Below, in pieces: positions 8,548 through 17,224 of a DNA stretch of 64,000 bases; within the stretch, counting starts at the first letter, position 1, and each line of letters opens with the position of its first letter. The position numbers and the translations under genes are program-made. The stretch is from Dinoroseobacter sp049801095. Its GTDB lineage: Bacteria > Pseudomonadota > Alphaproteobacteria > Rhodobacterales > Rhodobacteraceae. Under the pieces are notes generated by a model. That model saw nothing but the letters and a program-made list of their open reading frames with translations. It made no database searches and was not told where the DNA came from. The stretch covers positions 124,001-188,000 of the forward strand of contig NZ_JBNAGH010000004.1 in assembly GCF_049801095.1 (NCBI RefSeq), given 5' to 3'.

Positions 8548-9223
8548 CGGGTTTGCGCCCCAGCGCCTTGGTCATCTCAAAGACCTTGGACGCCCCTGCC
8601 AAGAGATGGGTCGCCATCAGGCTCTCGGCCCATTCCGGAGCGCGCGCTTCGATGGCGTCAATCAGCTCCGCATGGTGATGCAGGCTGCGGATCAGGTCTG
8701 CATCCGAATAGATCCGGTAGGTCCGCGTCACCATCCCCACATCAAAGGCCATGGTCATCAGCGCCGTCAGCCGGGGCGAGCGCGCCGCCATGACGATGCG
8801 CCGGTGAAACCGCTCATTCGCCTCGGTCAGGATGTGATAATCCTCGTCCGACCGAGGCGGCGTATGGGCGCGCATATCGACGAGGATCTCCTTGAGCGCG
8901 GCGATATCCTCCTCCGTGGCATGGCGCGCGGCCCGTTGGGCGGAATAGGTCTCCAGCAGCTTGCGGATCTGAAAGATCTGCTCGATCTCGTCTTCGGGGA
9001 ACTTCGCAACCCGGGTGGTGTATCCCGATTGCCGCTCAACAAACCCCTCAAGGATCAGCCGCCCGATGGCCTCGCGCACGGGCGTGCGGCTGAGGCCGAG
9101 ATCATCACTCAGGCGCTTCTCCGTCAGGCGCTCGCCCTCCTGCAACAGGCCCGAGACAATATTCGCGCGGATCGTGCGATAGGCATGTTCAGCGGCGTTG
9201 ATCCTCGGGGAGGCGTCGTTCAT
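8540..9223 (-). CDS. GntR-family transcriptional regulator (FadR/VanR subfamily)
   Basis: 227-residue regulator with an N-terminal winged helix-turn-helix (residues 10-75, containing LTEKRLSDDLGLSRTPVREA) and an all-helical FCD ligand-binding domain with the Asp/His metal-type pattern (HHHAELIDAIEA near the C-terminus). It is first in the minus-strand operon with the lyase and amidase and probably controls both this operon and the MmgE/PrpD operon. A GTATAC-centred motif lies upstream at 9270-9277 and another before the MmgE/PrpD start. Confidence 0.85.
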   Translation of the reverse strand: MNDASPRINAAEHAYRTIRANIVSGLLQEGERLTEKRLSDDLGLSRTPVREAIGRLILEGFVERQSGYTTRVAKFPEDEIEQIFQIRKLLETYSAQRAARHATEEDIAALKEILVDMRAHTPPRSDEDYHILTEANERFHRRIVMAARSPRLTALMTMAFDVGMVTRTYRIYSDADLIRSLHHHAELIDAIEARAPEWAESLMATHLLAGASKVFEMTKALGRKPDA

Positions 9224-9444
9224 GGCGGTGTCCTGAATGGTCGCGAGTTGGCCTAGTACCTATGATTTTTGTATACCAAATCCAGCCATGCGGCGATGGT
9301 TTTCTTGCCGGAGCGCTGTGTCTGATCTGGCTTTGACAGGCGAAAATCCTGTGCGTTAAGGGCCCAATGCCGGTGCCAAGGCCCGCATGGCCCAAGCCCA
9401 CTCCCGCACAAGAGCCCTAACAGAAACGACGCCATGGCGGCGAG

Positions 9445-10116
9445 TTACCCGATGCTGGCCAGGTAATCGGCAAGCTCCTGCCCCGGTGTCACGGCGAAGG
9501 TCGCACCCGTGCCGCGGCATGCCTCCAGTCGATCGGTTCGGAACACGCGGAACGCCCCGCGCAAGGTACACCACGCGCTCAGTGTCCAGACCGGGCCCCA
9601 GTATTCCATCTGCAGCGGATGGATCTCGCGGGTGGAGACGGTCCCATCCAGGGCGCGATAGGTGATCCTGAGCACTTCGCGTCCCCGGATCGCCCGCCGC
9701 AGGAGCGGCATATGCGGGAACCCGGCTTGCGCGCGGTGGAAGGGATAGACCCCGTGCCCCCAGCGCGGCGGCGCCTCCCGCGCCATAGGTGCAGCCTGCG
9801 AGACCTTGCGCGCGAGGCTCTGGGCGGCGTCCTGCAGCTCGGGATCAGCGGCTTCGGCCACGATCGCCATTCCGAGATGGAGCGCCTCCAGCTCCGCAAG
9901 GGACAGGTTCAGGGAGGAAAACAGCACCGGTTCGCGCAGCATGTAGCCAAGCCCGCGCGCCCCCTCGACCGGGATCCCCGTGGCGATCAGCGTGTCGAGA
10001 TCGCGGTAGATGGTGCGCAGCGACACCTCCAGCGTCTCGGCGATGTCCTGCGCCCGGTGCAAGCGACCATCGCGCAGGATCTCGACGATTTCAGCCAGAC
10101 GTTCGCTGCGCCGCAT
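9445..10116 (-). CDS. YafY-type HTH and WYL-domain regulator
   Basis: 223-residue DeoR/YafY-like regulator. The N-terminus (MRRSERLAEIVEILRDGRL, then ETLEVSLRTIYRDLDTL) is a DeoR-type winged HTH. The C-terminal half carries a WYL-like ligand or oligonucleotide-sensing region (REVLRITYRALDG and HPLQMEYWGPVWTLSAWC). The gene lies 3 bp behind the ABM-like gene and shares its promoter, which contains a 9-bp-arm inverted repeat at 10453-10480. YafY regulators are commonly co-transcribed with a small ABM or glyoxalase gene they repress, and autoregulation is likely. Confidence 0.85.
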   Translation of the reverse strand: MRRSERLAEIVEILRDGRLHRAQDIAETLEVSLRTIYRDLDTLIATGIPVEGARGLGYMLREPVLFSSLNLSLAELEALHLGMAIVAEAADPELQDAAQSLARKVSQAAPMAREAPPRWGHGVYPFHRAQAGFPHMPLLRRAIRGREVLRITYRALDGTVSTREIHPLQMEYWGPVWTLSAWCTLRGAFRVFRTDRLEACRGTGATFAVTPGQELADYLASIG

Positions 10117-10119
10117 GGC

Positions 10120-10437
10120 CTAGTTCACCGAGATATCGAGCGTGCTGTGAAAGAGCTGTACACTGGGCCCGTCAATCGCAGTCATGAACTCGGCGAGGCT
10201 TTCCTCCGTACCGATTGCGGCGGCGGCGGCCTGGGCCTCCGCGAGGCTGGCCCATTCGATGTGTTCGATCCAGATGCCATCCTCCGTATGGGAGAGGCGC
10301 CGGGCGATGAAACCCGGGCGCTGCTCGACGAAGCGGGTCACAAGCGCGGAGGCGCTGCGAAACGCCTCCGGATCCGCATCCGGGACAAGTTTGAAGAGCA
10401 CGGTTTCAACCGTCCGGGCGGGCTGCAGGGTCGTCAT
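10120..10437 (-). CDS. ABM-like (antibiotic biosynthesis monooxygenase fold) protein
   Basis: 105-residue ferredoxin-like alpha/beta protein. TVETVLFKLVPDADPEAF at the start, the central RPGFIARRLSHTEDGIWIEH and WASLAEAQAAAAAI are typical of the dimeric alpha-beta barrel (ABM) superfamily. No catalytic residue can be assigned, so the name denotes the fold, not an activity. It is the first gene of a two-gene operon with the YafY regulator. Confidence 0.7.
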   Translation of the reverse strand: MTTLQPARTVETVLFKLVPDADPEAFRSASALVTRFVEQRPGFIARRLSHTEDGIWIEHIEWASLAEAQAAAAAIGTEESLAEFMTAIDGPSVQLFHSTLDISVN

Positions 10438-10452
10438 GGGGTCGTCCTTTCC

Positions 10453-10480
10453 TGTTACGACATGGAGCTTGGTCGTAACA
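10453..10480. promoter_or_regulatory. candidate operator for the YafY-type regulator
   Basis: Perfect inverted repeat: TGTTACGAC (10453-10461), 10-bp spacer, GTCGTAACA (10472-10480). It begins 16 bp upstream of the ABM-like start codon on the minus strand, where a repressor would block transcription. Placement and symmetry suggest it is bound by the product of the second gene of the operon. Confidence 0.55.
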
Positions 10481-10485
10481 AAGCC

Positions 10486-10508
10486 CTCCTGACAAGGACT
10501 GTCAGGAG
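10486..10508 (-). terminator. folD: hairpin downstream of folD
   Basis: 9-bp perfect stem CTCCTGACA / TGTCAGGAG with a 5-nt loop, 17 bp beyond the folD stop codon. There is no strong T-tract, so it may terminate weakly or protect the 3' end. Confidence 0.45.
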
Positions 10509-10524
10509 AGACCCCTCGGGGCGA

Positions 10525-11418
10525 TCAGGCGGTCAGCCCCTCCGGCTCCGGCAGGCCATGGGCCCGGCAGCAGGCGGTCAGCGTGTTGGCCAGCAGACAG
10601 GCGATGGTCATCGGCCCCACCCCGCCCGGCACTGGCGTGATGGCCCCGGCCACCTCGGCGCAGCTGTCAAAATCGCAATCGCCCACGAGCCGCGTGCCGC
10701 CCTCGGGCTTTTCGATGCGGTTGATGCCCACATCGATCACCGTGGCGCCGGGCTTGATCCAGTCGCCGGGCACCATCTGCGGGCGCCCAACGGCGGCCAC
10801 GACGATATCCGCGCCGCGCACGACCTCCGGCAGGTCCTTGGTCCGGGAATGGGCGATGGTGACAGTGCAGCTATCCCCCAGCAGCAGCTGCGCCATGGGC
10901 TTGCCCACGATGTTCGAGCGCCCGAGCACCACGGCGTTAAGTCCCGAAAGGCTGCCATGGTGGTCGCGCAGCATCATCAGACAGCCGAGCGGCGTGCAGG
11001 GCACCATGGACTTCTGCCCGGTCCCCAACAGCCCCACATTGGAGATATGGAACCCGTCCACATCCTTGGCGGGATCGATCGTGTTGATCACCTTATCCGC
11101 GTTCATATGGTCCGGCAGGGGCAGCTGCACGAGGATCCCGTGGATCGACGGATCCTGGTTCAACTGCTCGACCAGCGCGAGCAGGTCGGCCTCGGAGGTA
11201 TCCGCATCGAGCTTGTGCTCGACGCTTTTCATGCCGACCTCCACGGTCTGCTTGCCCTTGGAGCGGACATAGACCTGGCTCGCCGGATCCTCGCCCACGA
11301 GCACCACGGCCAGACCCGGGGTCAGGTCATGGGTCTCTTTCAGGGCCGAGACATGGGTGGCGACTTTGGCACGAACGGTGGCGGCAAAGGCTTTGCCGTC
11401 GATACGAGTGGCGGTCAT
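10525..11418 (-). CDS. folD: FolD, methylenetetrahydrofolate dehydrogenase/methenyltetrahydrofolate cyclohydrolase
   Basis: 297-residue bifunctional cytosolic enzyme interconverting 5,10-methylene-, methenyl- and 10-formyl-tetrahydrofolate with NADP. Diagnostic blocks are GEDPASQVYVRSKGKQTVEV (catalytic Lys region), GILVQLPLPDHM, KDVDGFHISNVGLL and a Rossmann region around AVVLGRSNIVGKPMAQLL. It overlaps the upstream secreted-protein gene by 4 nt and is grouped with fhs and formate dehydrogenase. The three together carry one-carbon units from methylene-THF to formate and CO2, or the reverse for biosynthesis. Confidence 0.95.
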   Translation of the reverse strand: MTATRIDGKAFAATVRAKVATHVSALKETHDLTPGLAVVLVGEDPASQVYVRSKGKQTVEVGMKSVEHKLDADTSEADLLALVEQLNQDPSIHGILVQLPLPDHMNADKVINTIDPAKDVDGFHISNVGLLGTGQKSMVPCTPLGCLMMLRDHHGSLSGLNAVVLGRSNIVGKPMAQLLLGDSCTVTIAHSRTKDLPEVVRGADIVVAAVGRPQMVPGDWIKPGATVIDVGINRIEKPEGGTRLVGDCDFDSCAEVAGAITPVPGGVGPMTIACLLANTLTACCRAHGLPEPEGLTA

Positions 11419-11978
11419 GGTTGTCTTTCCGTTTCGATCTGGGTCAGGGCGTCGACGCCCGCGGTCACCCCGCGCAGGGGGAAGATCGCGGTGGCATCGC
11501 CGGTCCCGGTGGGGCGATAGGTGATCACCATCTCGCCGCCCTCGCGCATCGCTCGCAGGAGCGTTGCGGTCAGGTCGGGATTGGTGAGCGTGACAGTCTC
11601 CAGCACATTGGGCAGGAGGCGTTCGCCGGGCACGAAATCCCGGCGGGTCGCGATGATCAGGAGCGTCTCGTCAAAGAGAAAGCGCAGCTCGCTCAGGCTG
11701 TCCGAGGGCATGCCGCGATCCATCACCTCCATCTGCCAGCCGTCGGGCCCGAGATGGAGCGAGACCCGGCTGTCAAAGGCCGGACCGCGCGCATCCTGCA
11801 GGGCGCGCACGAGCCGGCACGGCCCCTCGCCCGCATCCTCGCAGACCGCGAGCCAGTCCTGGACATAGGCGCGACGCTCTCCGAACGGATGCTGGAACCA
11901 GTCAAGATCCGCCAGAGCCGGACCCGCTGCCAACAGGCCCGCCAGGGCCAGAACCAGAGAGCGCGCGCACCGGGACAT
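11415..11978 (-). CDS. secreted protein of unknown function
   Basis: 187-residue protein with a clear Sec signal peptide (MSRCARSLVLALAGLLAAGPALA followed by DLDWF is the pattern; cleavage expected after ALA). The mature part has DWLAVCEDAGEGPCRLVRAL with a Cys pair that may form a disulfide. I recognise no catalytic motif. The start at 11978 forms a TGATG junction with the chorismate mutase stop, and the gene end overlaps folD by 4 nt, so it is tightly fixed in the operon. It may be an envelope protein that is merely co-transcribed. Confidence 0.75.
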   Translation of the reverse strand: MSRCARSLVLALAGLLAAGPALADLDWFQHPFGERRAYVQDWLAVCEDAGEGPCRLVRALQDARGPAFDSRVSLHLGPDGWQMEVMDRGMPSDSLSELRFLFDETLLIIATRRDFVPGERLLPNVLETVTLTNPDLTATLLRAMREGGEMVITYRPTGTGDATAIFPLRGVTAGVDALTQIETERQP

Positions 11979-12295
11979 CAGGCCTGCCCCTCGGCAGCCT
12001 CGGCGCCGAGCACCACTTCCTCGCGGGCGATGGACCACTCGATGAGCTCATGCCAGAGGGCGGCGGCGAGATCCGGGTCGAGATCCCGAGACGCGGCGAG
12101 CGACCGCACATTGGCGAGGACCTCGGCCACCCGATCCACGGTGCGGGCCGGCAGGTTCTCCTGCTGCTTGAGGGTGATCGCCCGGTCGATATAGCCCGCG
12201 CGCCGGGCCAGAAGGGTGACCAGTTCCGTATCCAGCGCGTCGATCTCGACGCGGAGTTCCTGCATGCTCTGACACTCGTGGGGGGCGCGCATCAT
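11978..12295 (-). CDS. chorismate mutase (AroQ class, type II)
   Basis: 105-residue all-helical protein converting chorismate to prephenate in the cytosol. LRVEIDALDTELVTLLARR followed by AITLKQQENLPAR and the C-terminal WHELIEWSIAREE match the AroQ helical bundle, with Arg (first helix), Lys and Gln positions appropriate. The isochorismate-pyruvate lyase PchB is a close relative and cannot be excluded. The start at 12295 (or the ATG at 12292) has AAAGGA upstream; a longer in-frame extension would run into fhs and is unlikely. It heads the minus-strand operon with the secreted protein and folD. Confidence 0.8.
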   Translation of the reverse strand: MMRAPHECQSMQELRVEIDALDTELVTLLARRAGYIDRAITLKQQENLPARTVDRVAEVLANVRSLAASRDLDPDLAAALWHELIEWSIAREEVVLGAEAAEGQA

Positions 12296-12356
12296 CTTGT
12301 CCTTTCCTGGGGCTGTTGCCCCGTCTCCTACCATGGCGACGGGGCAGCGGCCTATC

Positions 12357-14024
12357 CTAGAAGAGGCCTTCGACCTCCCCTGCGTCATTGAGGCGGATAT
12401 GCTCGGCCGAGGGCACGCGCGGCAGACCGGGCATGGTCATGATCTCGCCGCAGACCACGACGATGAAGCCTGCCCCCGCCGAAAGCCGCACTTCGCGCAC
12501 CGGGATCGAGTGACCGGTGGGCGCGCCGCGCTCATTCGGATCGGTCGAGAAAGAGTACTGGGTCTTGGCCATGCAGACCGGCAGATTGCCATAGCCCTGC
12601 TCTTCCCAGAGCTTGAGCTGATCGACGATCTTCTTGTCCGCGATGACCTTGTCGGCCCGGTAAATCCGCTTGGAGATGGTCTCGATCTTCTCCAGAAGCG
12701 GCATCTCATCCCGGTAGATCGGCGAGAATTGCGAGGTGCCGCTCTCGGCGATCTCGGCCACGCGGGTCGCGAGTTCGGCGGAGCCTTCGGAGCCGAGCTC
12801 CCAGTGGCGCGACAGGATCGCCTCGGAGCCCTGGCCCGCCACGTAGTCCTTGACCGCCTGGATCTCGGCCTCGGTGTCGGTGACGAAGTGGTTGATCGCC
12901 ACGACCACCGGTACACCAAAGCTCTTGAGGTTGCCGATATGGCGTCCGAGGTTTGCGCAGCCCGCCTCGACCGCCGCCACATTCTCGGCCCCGAGATCGG
13001 CCTTGGCCACGCCGCCATTCATCTTCATGGCGCGCACGGTGGCGACCAGCACCACGCAATCGGGCGCGAGCCCGGCCTTGCGGCACTTGATGTTCATGAA
13101 CTTCTCAGCGCCCAGATCCGCGCCGAAGCCCGCCTCGGTCACCACGTAATCGGCAACCTTGAGCGCGGTCGTGGTCGCGATCACGGAGTTACAGCCATGG
13201 GCGATATTCGCAAACGGCCCGCCATGGACGAAGGCCGGGTTGTTCTCCAGCGTCTGCACGAGGTTCGGCTGCATCGCGTCCTTCAAGAGGACGGTCATCG
13301 CGCCCTCGGCCTTGATGTCCCGGCAGAAGACCGGCGAACGATCCCGACGATAGGCGACGATCATATCGCCCAGACGCTTCTCGAGGTCCTGCAGATCCTT
13401 GGCAAGGCACAGGATCGCCATGACCTCGGAGGCCACGGTGATGTCGAAGCCCGCCTCACGTGGGAAGCCATTGGCGACGCCACCGAGGCTCGCCGTGATC
13501 TGACGCAGGGCGCGGTCATTCATGTCGACGACGCGGCGCCAGGTGACGCGGCGGATGTCGATCTCCAGTGAGTTGCCCCAGTAGATATGGTTGTCGATCA
13601 TCGCCGAGAGCAGCGAATGCGCCGAGGTGATCGCGTGGAAGTCGCCGGTGAAATGGAGGTTCATATCCTCCATGGGCACGACCTGGGCATAACCGCCGCC
13701 AGCGGCCCCGCCCTTCATGCCGAAGTTCGGCCCGAGGGAGGCTTCGCGGATACACACACAGGCCTTCTTGCCGATCCGGTTCAGACCGTCGCCAAGGCCC
13801 ACGGTGGTGGTGGTCTTGCCCTCGCCCGCCGGGGTCGGGTTGATCGCGGTCACGAGGACGAGCTTGCCATCGGGGCGGTCCTGCACCGAGTTGATGAAGC
13901 TCTGGCTGACCTTGGCCTTGTCGTGGCCATAGGGCAGCAGGTCATCGCTGCTGATGCCAAGCGTGGCACCGATCTCCTGGATCGGCTTCTTGGTGGCGGC
14001 GCGGGCGATCTCGATGTCGGACAT
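12357..14024 (-). CDS. fhs: formate-tetrahydrofolate ligase
   Basis: 555-residue FTHFS, making 10-formyl-THF from formate, THF and ATP, or running in reverse to release formate and ATP. The ATP-binding block PTPAGEGKTTTTVGLGDGL, NFGMKGGAAGGGYAQV and the C-terminal MPGLPRVPSAEHI are characteristic. Length matches the family. In roseobacters FolD plus Fhs commonly form the oxidative route for methyl groups released from DMSP, methylamines or sarcosine. A long divergent-free leader (14025-14384) precedes it. Confidence 0.97.
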   Translation of the reverse strand: MSDIEIARAATKKPIQEIGATLGISSDDLLPYGHDKAKVSQSFINSVQDRPDGKLVLVTAINPTPAGEGKTTTTVGLGDGLNRIGKKACVCIREASLGPNFGMKGGAAGGGYAQVVPMEDMNLHFTGDFHAITSAHSLLSAMIDNHIYWGNSLEIDIRRVTWRRVVDMNDRALRQITASLGGVANGFPREAGFDITVASEVMAILCLAKDLQDLEKRLGDMIVAYRRDRSPVFCRDIKAEGAMTVLLKDAMQPNLVQTLENNPAFVHGGPFANIAHGCNSVIATTTALKVADYVVTEAGFGADLGAEKFMNIKCRKAGLAPDCVVLVATVRAMKMNGGVAKADLGAENVAAVEAGCANLGRHIGNLKSFGVPVVVAINHFVTDTEAEIQAVKDYVAGQGSEAILSRHWELGSEGSAELATRVAEIAESGTSQFSPIYRDEMPLLEKIETISKRIYRADKVIADKKIVDQLKLWEEQGYGNLPVCMAKTQYSFSTDPNERGAPTGHSIPVREVRLSAGAGFIVVVCGEIMTMPGLPRVPSAEHIRLNDAGEVEGLF

Positions 14025-14384
14025 GGTCGGCGGTCTTTCTCAACAAAAGGTCTCTGTCCTGAATGCACCTTGGATGCGCATCTCGCAATGTTCTCTGGCC
14101 GACATTTTCGGCCTCTTCTGCGGCGCAAACAGACCGCAATTGCGCTCGCGTTTCCGATGGGCGTCAGAGCGACCTGCTGCGCGGGCTTGCGCCTCTGGCA
14201 AGGCGACGCGCGTGCGCCCGGTGAGTCGCAAAATGCGGCATTGCAGCATTTCCGTGCAATAAGTGAGACTGCGAGTCTCAATAATCGGCGCAAGGGTCGA
14301 AAAAGCAAAACCGCCCCGGTCCGTAACCCGAGGCGGTTTTGACGATCGTCCTGCTGCGAAGCGGCGCGCAAGCGCCGCCAAACG
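14025..14384. other. intergenic region fhs/fdhA
   Basis: 360 bp between the minus-strand fdhA stop and the fhs start. It holds the fdhA terminator (14307-14340) and, to its left, the presumed fhs promoter. No small gene with a convincing ribosome binding site is seen. Confidence 0.6.
14307..14340 (-). terminator. rho-independent terminator of the formate dehydrogenase operon
   Basis: Stem AAAACCGCC / GGCGGTTTT (9 bp) with a 16-nt loop; on the minus strand it is followed by GCTTTTT. It lies 45 bp past the fdhA stop. Confidence 0.85.
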
Positions 14385-17180
14385 CTACTCGGCGGCGACG
14401 CTCGGCATGGGCTTCTCGACCCGCACGGCGGAGTATTTGAACTCCGGAATCTTGCCGTAAGGATCGAGCGCGGCATTGGTCAGGATGTTGGCCGCGGCCT
14501 CCACATAGGCGAAGGGCAGAAAGACCATATCTTCGGCCACGGCGCGGTCGGCCCGGGCCATCACATCGACCGAACCCCGGCGCGTGGTGAGCCGCACGGT
14601 CCCGCCCGGCTCGACCCCGAGCTTGCGCAGGGTCTTGGGATGGAGCGAGCAATTCGCCTCCGGCTCCACCGCGTCGAGCACGGTGGCGCGCCGGGTCATG
14701 GAGCCCGTATGCCAGTGTTCGAGCTGCCGTCCCGTGGTCAGGATCATCGGATAGCGCTCATCCGGCACCTCGGCGGGCGGCGTGACGCGCGCGGGCGTGA
14801 ACATGGCGCGCCCGGCCCGGCGCGGGAAGCCGTCGCCAAAGACGATGGACTGCCCCGGATCCGTGTTCGAGAGCGACGGATAGGTCACCGCCCCCTCATC
14901 CTCCAGTCGCGACCAGGTGATGTGGTGGAGCGAGCGCATGGACATCTTCATCTCGTTGAAGACCATGCGCGGCGTGTCGTAGTCCCAATCGAGCCCGATC
15001 CGGTTCGCAAGATCGACGATCACCTGCCAGTCCTCGCGCGCCTCGCCCGGCGCGTCCACGGCCTTGCGGCCCATCTGCACCTGGCGATTGGTGTTGGTCA
15101 CGGTGCCGTTTTTCTCGGGGAAGGCGCTGGCGGGCAGGATCACATCCGCATAATTCGCGGTCTCGGTCAGGAAGATATCCTGCACCACGAGATGGTCGAG
15201 ATGGGCCAGCGCCTTGCGCGCGTGCTCCACATCCGGGTCGGACATGGCCGGGTTCTCGCCGAGGATATACATCCCCCGGATCTCGCCGCGATAAACGCGG
15301 TCCATGATCTCGACCACCGTGAGGCCGGGCGCCTCCTCGATCTGGGTGCCTTTCCAGATATGCCGGAAGAGCTCGCGCACTTCGGGATCCGTAACGCTCT
15401 GATAATCCGGCAGAACCTGCGGGATCAGCCCCGCATCGGAGGCACCTTGCACGTTGTTCTGACCGCGCAGCGGGTGGAGGCCCGAGCCCGGACGCCCCAC
15501 CTGACCGCAGAGCAGTGCCAGCGAGATCAGGCAGCGGGCATTGTCGGTGCCGTGGATGTGCTGGCTGACGCCCATCCCCCAGAAGATCATCGCCGCCTTG
15601 GCATCGGCGAAGCTGCGCGCGACGGTGCGGATCGTCTCGGCCTCGATCCCGCAGAGCTCGGACATCCGCTCCGGCGTGAAGGCCCGGATATGGTCGCGGA
15701 ACTCAAAGAACCCTTCGGTGAACCCCTCGATATACTGACGGTCATAGAGCTTCTCTTCGACGATCACATTCATGATCCCGTTGAGCAGCGCCACATCCGT
15801 GCCCGGGCGGAATTGCAGCATATGCGCCGCGTGCCGCTTGAGCGCCTGACCGCGCGGGTCCATCACGATCAGCTCGCCACCGCGCTTGGCAAACTGCTTG
15901 AAGAAGGTCGCGGCGACCGGGTGGTTCTCGGTCGGGTTCGACCCGATCACGATCGCCAGATCCGCGTTCTCGATCTCGTTGAAAGTCGCGGTCACGGCCC
16001 CGGAGCCCACGTTTTCCATCAGAGCCGCCACGGAGGAGGCATGGCAAAGCCGCGTGCAGTGATCCACGTTGTTATGGCCAAAACCCTGGCGGATCAGCTT
16101 CTGGAAGAGATAGGCCTCTTCATTGGTGCATTTCGCCGAGCCGAACCCGGCAATCGACTTGCCGCCATAGAAGCTGCGCAGATCCACGAGGCCATGGGCG
16201 GCCTTGTCCAGCGCCTCCTCCCAGGTGGCTTCGCGGAAATGGGTCCAGGGATTGGACGGATCGACGTTCAGCCCCTTTTCCGGCGCATCATCGCGACGGA
16301 TCAGCGGCTTGGTCAGCCGGTGCGGGTGGTGGATATAGTCAAAGCCGAAGCGCCCCTTGACGCAGAGCCGCCCCTCATTGGCCGGGCCGTTGATCCCGTC
16401 GGCCTTGATGATCTTGCCATCCTTGACCTTGAGAGAGACCTGACAGCCGACGCCGCAGAACGGGCAGACCGAGGTGACCTCCTCGTCATGGGCTTGGCTG
16501 TCGCCGACCTGCGCATCGTCGAGGAGTTTCGACTCCATCAGCGCGCCCGTCGGGCAGGCCTGCACGCATTCGCCACAGGCCACGCAGGAGCTCGCCCCCA
16601 TGGGGTCATTCAGATCGAAGACCGGATAGGCGTCATGCCCGCGCCCGGCCATGCCGATCACGTCATTGACCTGCACCTCGCGGCACGCCCGCACGCAGAG
16701 CCCGCATTGGATACACGCGTCGAGATTGACCGACATCGCCACATGGCTGTCATCGAGCAGTGGGATGCGCGGGGTTTCCAGCTTGGGAAAGCGGCTGTCC
16801 GCGACGCCGGTCGCATCGGCCATGTCCCACAGATGGGAGGATTTGTCATGGGCCGCATCCCGGGCGGGCTGATCCGTGACCAGCATCTCGACCACCATCT
16901 TGCGCGCATTCTCGGCGCGGGCGGAATTGGTGGTCACCACCATGCCATCCGAGGGTTCGCGGATGCAGGAGGCCGCCAGCGTGCGCTCCCCCTCGATCTC
17001 GACCATACAGGCGCGGCAATTGCCATCGGGGCGGTACCCCGGCGCAGGCTTGTGGCAGAGATGCGGGATCTTGAGGCCGCGGCCATTGGCGACCTCCCAG
17101 ATGGTGGTGCCTGCCTCGGCCGTCACAGTCTCGCCATCAAGCGTGAAGGTCACGGTTTGAAGTTGGGTGCCGTCAGCCAT
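14385..17180 (-). CDS. fdsA: formate dehydrogenase, catalytic alpha subunit (Mo/W-bis-MGD, NAD-dependent type)
   Basis: 931-residue cytosolic catalytic subunit oxidising formate to CO2. N-terminal [2Fe-2S] ferredoxin domain with Cys42, Cys55, Cys58 and Cys72; a 2x[4Fe-4S] domain with CIQCGLCVRAC (156-166) and CVACGECVQAC (199-209); then the bis-MGD domain with its own cluster Cys239, 242, 246 and 273. The active site reads DHCTRLCH with Cys379 as metal ligand followed by His380, in place of selenocysteine. The C-terminal MopB-CT domain is complete. With the fused diaphorase subunit nearby, the architecture resembles the two-subunit FDH1 of Methylorubrum. No fdhD or FdsD-like gene is visible in the window. 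Confidence 0.93.
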   Translation of the reverse strand: MADGTQLQTVTFTLDGETVTAEAGTTIWEVANGRGLKIPHLCHKPAPGYRPDGNCRACMVEIEGERTLAASCIREPSDGMVVTTNSARAENARKMVVEMLVTDQPARDAAHDKSSHLWDMADATGVADSRFPKLETPRIPLLDDSHVAMSVNLDACIQCGLCVRACREVQVNDVIGMAGRGHDAYPVFDLNDPMGASSCVACGECVQACPTGALMESKLLDDAQVGDSQAHDEEVTSVCPFCGVGCQVSLKVKDGKIIKADGINGPANEGRLCVKGRFGFDYIHHPHRLTKPLIRRDDAPEKGLNVDPSNPWTHFREATWEEALDKAAHGLVDLRSFYGGKSIAGFGSAKCTNEEAYLFQKLIRQGFGHNNVDHCTRLCHASSVAALMENVGSGAVTATFNEIENADLAIVIGSNPTENHPVAATFFKQFAKRGGELIVMDPRGQALKRHAAHMLQFRPGTDVALLNGIMNVIVEEKLYDRQYIEGFTEGFFEFRDHIRAFTPERMSELCGIEAETIRTVARSFADAKAAMIFWGMGVSQHIHGTDNARCLISLALLCGQVGRPGSGLHPLRGQNNVQGASDAGLIPQVLPDYQSVTDPEVRELFRHIWKGTQIEEAPGLTVVEIMDRVYRGEIRGMYILGENPAMSDPDVEHARKALAHLDHLVVQDIFLTETANYADVILPASAFPEKNGTVTNTNRQVQMGRKAVDAPGEAREDWQVIVDLANRIGLDWDYDTPRMVFNEMKMSMRSLHHITWSRLEDEGAVTYPSLSNTDPGQSIVFGDGFPRRAGRAMFTPARVTPPAEVPDERYPMILTTGRQLEHWHTGSMTRRATVLDAVEPEANCSLHPKTLRKLGVEPGGTVRLTTRRGSVDVMARADRAVAEDMVFLPFAYVEAAANILTNAALDPYGKIPEFKYSAVRVEKPMPSVAAE

Positions 17181-17224
17181 GGGTCAGATCCTTGCAGATG
17201 CGGGGGGCGTTACGGAAAGGGTCG

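Noticed and set aside
9619..11520. 633-codon open frame on the plus strand across three minus-strand genes
   Set aside because: Runs antisense over YafY, ABM and folD, all with clear family motifs.
12317..12345. CCCCGTC/GACGGGG inverted repeat between fhs and the chorismate mutase gene
   Set aside because: Short arms, 13-nt or longer loop and no T-tract; too weak to call a terminator.
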